From positions 1 through 23,743 of IMG/VR virus record IMGVR_UViG_3300045117_000130: a stretch of DNA of 23,743 bases. One strand, 5' to 3'. Shown piece by piece: positions 20,485 through 23,743 of this stretch (positions are counted from its first letter, which is position 1; each line of letters opens with the position of its first letter). The stretch is from a virus. The notes beneath the pieces are model-generated. The model was not told the origin of the DNA. It searched no databases and worked only from the letters and a program-made list of their open reading frames with translations. Both the position numbers and the translations under genes were made by a program.

Positions 20485-20600
20485 CTGAAAATGACAAAAA
20501 AGAAATGATGAAAATGATGAAGAAAAAAGCCAAAATGATGACAGATAAAATGGAAGATCATGTAATGATAAAGGCTTTAATGAAAAAAAAGAAACATTAA
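20481..20600 (+). CDS. Methionine- and lysine-rich micro-protein (39 aa)
   Basis: A 39-residue frame in ATGA overlap with portal; ten Met and many Lys residues, with only a short acidic N-terminus. It reads like a coiled, charged helix. It could be a genuine small virion protein or a chance frame; the coupling favours the former. Confidence 0.4.
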   Translation: MTENDKKEMMKMMKKKAKMMTDKMEDHVMIKALMKKKKH

Positions 20601-20616
20601 AAATTGATAATGTATT

Positions 20617-20886
20617 ATGAATAAAAATGAGTTTCTGAGTCAGAAAGTTGAGTATTCAAAAGATGGATACTTAATTTTTAAAAGTAGTGATTGGTTATCG
20701 TTTGATAAGTTTTTTAAAGATTGTAATAAATATTTTTTTCCTTATGTTGCTATTGGGAATATAAAGAGAGTTAAAATAGAGCAAGGATTTAAAATTTCTG
20801 TAAAGTTAGTAGAAAGACAACTAATAAGACAACTTAAAGTAGGAGAATTTATTTTACTTGTAATTGATATTGCGAATTTGATCTAA
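20617..20886 (+). CDS. Hypothetical protein
   Basis: An 89-residue protein of mixed composition with aromatic-rich segments (FKDCNKYFFPYVAIGNI) and a hydrophobic C-terminal strand pair. Lies between portal and scaffold. No recognised motif. Confidence 0.55.
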   Translation: MNKNEFLSQKVEYSKDGYLIFKSSDWLSFDKFFKDCNKYFFPYVAIGNIKRVKIEQGFKISVKLVERQLIRQLKVGEFILLVIDIANLI

Positions 20887-20887
20887 T

Positions 20888-21034
20888 ATGCCATACGAAA
20901 TAAAACCAGTCAACGGAGGATTTGCTGTTTTTAATAAACAGACAGGCGAGAGGAAAAATGAAAAACCTAAAAGCAAAAAGAGTGCTTTAGCTTATTTAAA
21001 GGCTTTATATTTTAATGTAGGAAAAAAAGAATAA
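20888..21034 (+). CDS. Small conserved phage structural-module protein
   Basis: A 48-residue frame (MPYEIKPVNGGFAVFNK...) with the pattern 'GGFxVxNxxTGE...KxxKSKKxALAYLxAL'. Small proteins of this form are common next to portal or capsid genes in diverse phages. The pattern supports it as a real gene; its function is unknown. The 40-nt gap after it is followed by the capsid promoter. Confidence 0.6.
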   Translation: MPYEIKPVNGGFAVFNKQTGERKNEKPKSKKSALAYLKALYFNVGKKE

Positions 21035-21074
21035 ATAATAAAAAAGTTAATAGATTAACATTTTAGAAAAACAC

Positions 21075-21103
21075 TTGACAAATAGAAAATAAAAGATTAG
21101 TAT
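21075..21103 (+). promoter_or_regulatory. Capsid-operon promoter
   Basis: TTGACA (21075-21080), 17-bp spacer, TAGTAT (21098-21103). Start near 21110, giving a leader of about 78 nt with a hairpin and a Shine-Dalgarno sequence before the scaffold gene. It would boost capsid-protein output separately from the portal operon. Confidence 0.75.
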
Positions 21104-21140
21104 TTTATTTAGAAAGGTATTTTTAATCAGTTATAAATTC

Positions 21141-21170
21141 CTCTTTTCGCCTCTCTTGGCGTAAAAAGAG
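21141..21170 (+). promoter_or_regulatory. 5' leader hairpin of the capsid operon
   Basis: CTCTTTT-CGCC (21141-21151) pairs with GGCG-ta-AAAAGAG (21158-21170) around a TCTCTT loop, in the leader of the capsid transcript. It precedes the ribosome-binding site (AGAGGA, 21178-21183, 4 nt before the ATG). It may stabilise the abundant mRNA, and there is no T-run to suggest termination. Confidence 0.5.
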
Positions 21171-21187
21171 TAAACATAGAGGAAACT

Positions 21188-21907
21188 ATGAATGACTCTG
21201 ACAATGATCTTGATACGGATAAAACCGATAAAGATAAAAATCAAGATCAAGATAATGATTGGAAGGATACTCAAAAAGTTCCTTATAAAAGGTTTGAGGA
21301 AGTGGTTAGAAGTAATCAAGAATACCGAGAGAAGATTGATGAACTCTCGGAAAAACTTGATAAAATTATTAATAGTTCAACATCAAGAGATAAAGGTTCA
21401 GATAAATCCCAAGCTACAGGATACTGGGATAAGGTTATAAAAGGAGCATCAAGTTGGGATGAAGTCTTTGGACTTTTACCTCAGACTATAATAGAAGGTA
21501 TCACTAAGAGTCCGGAATTACGACAACGATTCTTTTCAACTATAAAAGAAGAATTTGACAAAAAAGATAAAGAGGCGGAAGATAAAGTTAATAAAGAGAT
21601 TAAAACTCTTTATGACAAAGGCATTTTGACAACTGCTGATGAAGAAAACGCTTTGATTGATTATGCTATCAAAAAGTCAAAAGAAGTAGAGGAGTATATA
21701 CCGCTTCGTGTAGCAGTTGCGATGATGAAAAGTGAGGGGAAATGGGGGAAGAAAAACGAAGATAAAGATGGAAAGAATAAAAAAGTAGTTCCTGGTCAAA
21801 AAGGAGGAACAGGGCAAAAAGGCGAAAGAACTCCTTACGGTCAATTTAGGCATAAAAGCCTAGATACAATCGTAATGGAAGAATCTGAAAAAATGAAAAA
21901 ATCTTGA
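21188..21907 (+). CDS. Capsid scaffold protein (putative)
   Basis: The 239-residue product is highly charged: an acidic N-terminus made of Asp/Lys repeats, a coiled-coil (about 45-65, SNQEYREKIDELSEKLDKI), a helical middle (EEFDKKDKEAEDKVNKEIK), and a basic C-terminal region (about 195-225) rich in Lys and Gly. The order portal-scaffold-capsid and the composition match phage scaffolding proteins, which co-assemble with capsid protein and are then lost. No separate prohead protease is seen, so scaffold may exit whole. Preceded by a clear Shine-Dalgarno sequence. Confidence 0.75.
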   Translation: MNDSDNDLDTDKTDKDKNQDQDNDWKDTQKVPYKRFEEVVRSNQEYREKIDELSEKLDKIINSSTSRDKGSDKSQATGYWDKVIKGASSWDEVFGLLPQTIIEGITKSPELRQRFFSTIKEEFDKKDKEAEDKVNKEIKTLYDKGILTTADEENALIDYAIKKSKEVEEYIPLRVAVAMMKSEGKWGKKNEDKDGKNKKVVPGQKGGTGQKGERTPYGQFRHKSLDTIVMEESEKMKKS

Positions 21908-21920
21908 TGAATTTTAAAAT

Positions 21921-22976
21921 ATGGTATTTGATGATTATGTTCAAACCGTAACGCAAGACAAAATAGTGCCAAAAGTAGTTGACACTGTTTTGGGCGGTAA
22001 TCTTATTGCCTTGCGATTTCTTTCAAATGGTAAGCCATGGAGTGGTGAAACTTTAAAAGTTCCTATTAAATATCAAAAGAATTCAACTTCACAAGGGTCT
22101 TTTGACGGATTTGATACTTTCAATACTACGAAAGTAAATACACGAACAAAGATGTCTTTCAATCCGACTGGTTATTATCAGTCAATCGTGCTTTCTGGTA
22201 TGGAAGTTGATGTAAATGATACACAAGATAAAGTTCTTGATCTTGTAAAAGTTGAAATGGAATCAGGGATGGAAGATATGCTTGATAGTATTGGAACGCT
22301 GTTTTATACAGTCCAATCTGGTAAAGCATTTATTGGAATTCCTGATATTGCTGATGATGGAACGACAGTTGCTACTTATGGTGGATTAGCAAGAGCAACT
22401 TATACTGGAATTGCAGGAACCAAAACCGCATCAGGTGGAGCTGTAACGCTTGCTAAAATGAGAACTCTTTATGATGCTGTTACTTTTGGTCAACACAAGC
22501 CAACTCTTGGAATTTCAAATGAGACTGTTTGGAGCTTAGTTGAAAGTCTTTATACTTCAACAGTTAGAGCGAATTATGACGCAATGGGTTATCCGCAAGT
22601 AACGAGATTTGGAACTGTAGCCTCACAAGCGGCATTGAAAGGAGAGATTGGGTATGATGCTTTGTATTTTAGAGGTATGCCACTAGCTAGAGATGAAAAA
22701 GCAACAGCTCAAGCTCTTTACTTTTTAAATGAAAATTCAATTCAATGGTATGGATTGAAATCACACAAATATGCTAATATTGACCTGAGTGCTCAATTCC
22801 ATGAAGGTAATGAGTATGATGGACCAGGAGTGCCAACGTCTTATGGTTTTGCTTGGACTGGTCTTAAAGATCCTGTTAATCAGTATGCTGAAATCGGACA
22901 GATTTTACTAATGGGGCAACTTGTTGGTAAAAATCCGAGATTAAATGGTCAGTTGACTGGTATTACAAGTGCTTAA
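21921..22976 (+). CDS. Major capsid protein (HK97-fold)
   Basis: The 351-residue protein follows scaffold and has the composition of a major capsid protein: an N-terminal arm, a beta-rich E-loop-like segment (PWSGETLKVPIKYQ), a long alpha helix (LDLVKVEMESGMEDMLDSIGTLFY), a P-domain and a C-terminal A-domain with LFNEN-type turns (YFLNENSIQWYGL). The length suits the HK97 fold. Codon use is richer in GC than most neighbours, as expected for a highly expressed gene. It is not preceded by a recognisable Shine-Dalgarno sequence; coupling to the scaffold gene (13 nt away) may help translation. Confidence 0.85.
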   Translation: MVFDDYVQTVTQDKIVPKVVDTVLGGNLIALRFLSNGKPWSGETLKVPIKYQKNSTSQGSFDGFDTFNTTKVNTRTKMSFNPTGYYQSIVLSGMEVDVNDTQDKVLDLVKVEMESGMEDMLDSIGTLFYTVQSGKAFIGIPDIADDGTTVATYGGLARATYTGIAGTKTASGGAVTLAKMRTLYDAVTFGQHKPTLGISNETVWSLVESLYTSTVRANYDAMGYPQVTRFGTVASQAALKGEIGYDALYFRGMPLARDEKATAQALYFLNENSIQWYGLKSHKYANIDLSAQFHEGNEYDGPGVPTSYGFAWTGLKDPVNQYAEIGQILLMGQLVGKNPRLNGQLTGITSA

Positions 22977-23004
22977 AAAGATTTACTATTAGAATTTTAC
23001 TTTG

Positions 23005-23092
23005 AAAATTGGGGGCGAGATGTCTAAAACTTTCTCACCAATATTTTTTAAGGGAAGTTATTACTTCTTGCCCCCTTTTTATTATAAATTTT
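23005..23092 (+). terminator. Structured terminator after the major capsid gene
   Basis: GGGGGC (23011-23016) pairs with GCCCCC (23070-23075), followed by TTTTT. The loop is 53 nt and contains two hairpins, GAGA/TCTC (23017-23020, 23033-23036) and GAAGT/ACTTC (23054-23058, 23063-23067), so the whole would be a three-way junction. Flanking AAAATT/AATTTT extends the pairing. The T-run makes an intrinsic-terminator role likely, which would lower expression of downstream genes relative to capsid. Confidence 0.65.
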
Positions 23093-23146
23093 CTACATTT
23101 GACGAGAACATGCCATAAGGCTTTTCAGGAGTGTAAAAGAGAAGTG

Positions 23147-23182
23147 ATTATTAAAGCACGACAAAAATAAGGCTTTAATAAT
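23147..23182 (+). other. Long hairpin upstream of the decoration gene
   Basis: An 11-bp perfect stem, ATTATTAAAGC (23147-23157) with GCTTTAATAAT (23172-23182), with a 14-nt loop. A weaker hairpin, CTTTT/AAAAG (23121-23125, 23135-23139), lies just upstream. The stretch 23093-23211 has no gene and no convincing promoter. There is no T-run, so it may be a leader or processing element. Confidence 0.55.
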
Positions 23183-23211
23183 AAATTATTATAAATTTAT
23201 TTAAACAAAAT

Positions 23212-23706
23212 ATGAGATCACCGATAGGACATACAGTCTTAACTTCAGCTAATGATCAATATGCGGTTCATACGCCAGGTGAAGTAGTTGAAGTTATTGA
23301 CTCTACTGGAAGAAAAAAATACCAGTATATTCAGTTTAATAATGGAACAGCAAATTTGACTTTAGCGGCAGGTAATGTTGTTTATTATCTTGATAGTACT
23401 GATTGGGATGGATATGAAGTAACAAGTGATATATCAGATACTAAAGCAAATTTAGCGGCAGGAATAGCTCAAGCGGCTATTACAGATGCTTATTACGGAT
23501 GGGTTCAAACTTGGGGTTATTATTCTGCTGTTGATACTAATGGAGATGATGATATAGCTGGTGGAGATATTGTTTGGGGTGTTGGCGATGGTACAGTTGA
23601 TTCAACAACTGCTGGAACTGCCCCGACATATAGACCAGTTGGAGTTGCTGTAGCGGCTGATGTTGATGCTGACAATACTGTAGCAACTTATATCACTCTA
23701 AGTTGA
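23212..23706 (+). CDS. Capsid decoration-like protein
   Basis: The 164-residue protein is rich in Gly, Ala, Thr, Asp and beta strands and has no Cys. It has segments such as VVYYLDSTDWDGYEV, AAGIAQAAITDAYYGWVQTWGYY and PVGVAVAADVDADNTVATYITL. These resemble the DUF2190-like capsid-stabilising proteins found right after major capsid genes. Its location and composition suggest a head decoration or cement protein. No Shine-Dalgarno sequence; an AT-rich leader precedes the ATG. Confidence 0.65.
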   Translation: MRSPIGHTVLTSANDQYAVHTPGEVVEVIDSTGRKKYQYIQFNNGTANLTLAAGNVVYYLDSTDWDGYEVTSDISDTKANLAAGIAQAAITDAYYGWVQTWGYYSAVDTNGDDDIAGGDIVWGVGDGTVDSTTAGTAPTYRPVGVAVAADVDADNTVATYITLS

Positions 23707-23721
23707 TTTGTCAATTACGCT

Positions 23722-23743
23722 TTCTGCTAAATAATTAGCAGAA
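23722..23743 (+). terminator. Hairpin at the window edge, likely a terminator
   Basis: A 9-bp stem, TTCTGCTAA / TTAGCAGAA, with an ATAA loop starts 15 nt after the decoration-gene stop and ends at the last base of the window. Whether a T-run follows cannot be seen. Confidence 0.5.

Noticed and set aside
21192-21440. + strand frame inside the scaffold gene
   Set aside because: Offset frame with low-complexity Ile/Lys content; the scaffold frame has the Shine-Dalgarno sequence and the right order in the module.
23096-23130. Promoter upstream of the decoration gene (TTGACG)
   Set aside because: The hexamer at about 23099 has no -10 element at 16-18 bp, so it does not meet the standard used for the other promoters.
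1-23743. CRISPR array
   Set aside because: No regularly spaced repeats with unique spacers; the only repeats are the few short ones listed.
1-23743. Recoded genetic code (TGA or TAG read as an amino acid)
   Set aside because: TGA is repeatedly used as a stop in ATGA overlaps, and TAG and TAA also end well-supported genes, so the standard code fits.

Overview
The window is a contiguous stretch of a tailed-phage genome (or a prophage/metagenomic phage contig): low in GC, every convincing gene on the + strand, genes packed with ATGA stop/start overlaps, and a recognisable packaging-capsid module at the right-hand end. The standard stop codons, including TGA, are used throughout. Promoters are classical sigma70-type (TTGACA-17/18-TATAAT), which argues against a Bacteroidetes-type host. 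Shine-Dalgarno sequences are present at a few genes (before 673, 3136 and 21188) but absent at most starts. The host is otherwise not identifiable; a low-GC bacterium is all I can infer. No integrase, tRNA, CRISPR array or DNA polymerase is visible here.

Left part (1-9325), early/replication-recombination region: a terminator and strong promoter lead into two DNA-metabolism genes (a PD-(D/E)XK-like protein and a zinc-ribbon protein with an SSB-type acidic tail), an ArdC-type ssDNA-binding domain protein, a RecB/Cas4-like PD-(D/E)XK exonuclease with its own near-leaderless promoter, and a membrane-anchored protein. There follows a run (4042-6088) of very small genes, most with CxxC zinc motifs and five of them sharing the same N-terminus (MxKKEIE). 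After another consensus promoter at 6525 come a putative SSB (tail DIPF), a MerR-like DNA-binding protein, an HNH endonuclease and a Holliday-junction-resolvase-like nuclease.

Middle (9315-13297), 7-deazaguanine DNA-modification operon: queE, folE, queC, queF, a DpdA-like DNA guanine transglycosylase and a ParB-like protein, translationally coupled. Together they would make preQ0, then preQ1, and insert it into phage DNA in place of guanine, a known defence against host restriction enzymes. QueD is not in the window and must come from the host or from elsewhere in the phage. A group of small genes (13299-15031) separates this island from the packaging genes.

Right part (15038-23743), morphogenesis: TerS, a lambda GpA-type TerL interrupted by a 352-residue LAGLIDADG intein immediately after the Walker B motif, a Com-like zinc-ribbon protein, a separately promoted and terminated structured RNA, portal, small proteins, a capsid promoter, scaffold, major capsid protein, a structured terminator and a capsid-decoration-like protein.

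The most unusual aspect is a set of structured RNA elements filling nearly every sizeable gap of this compact genome (1070-1128, 3801-4021, 5785-5870, 18362-18510, 23005-23092). The elements at 3801-4021 (about 220 nt, multi-branched, with a competing 3' hairpin) and 18362-18510 (own promoter, own terminator, palindromic loop, lying between terminase and portal) match no RNA family I recognise and are the best candidates for something undescribed.
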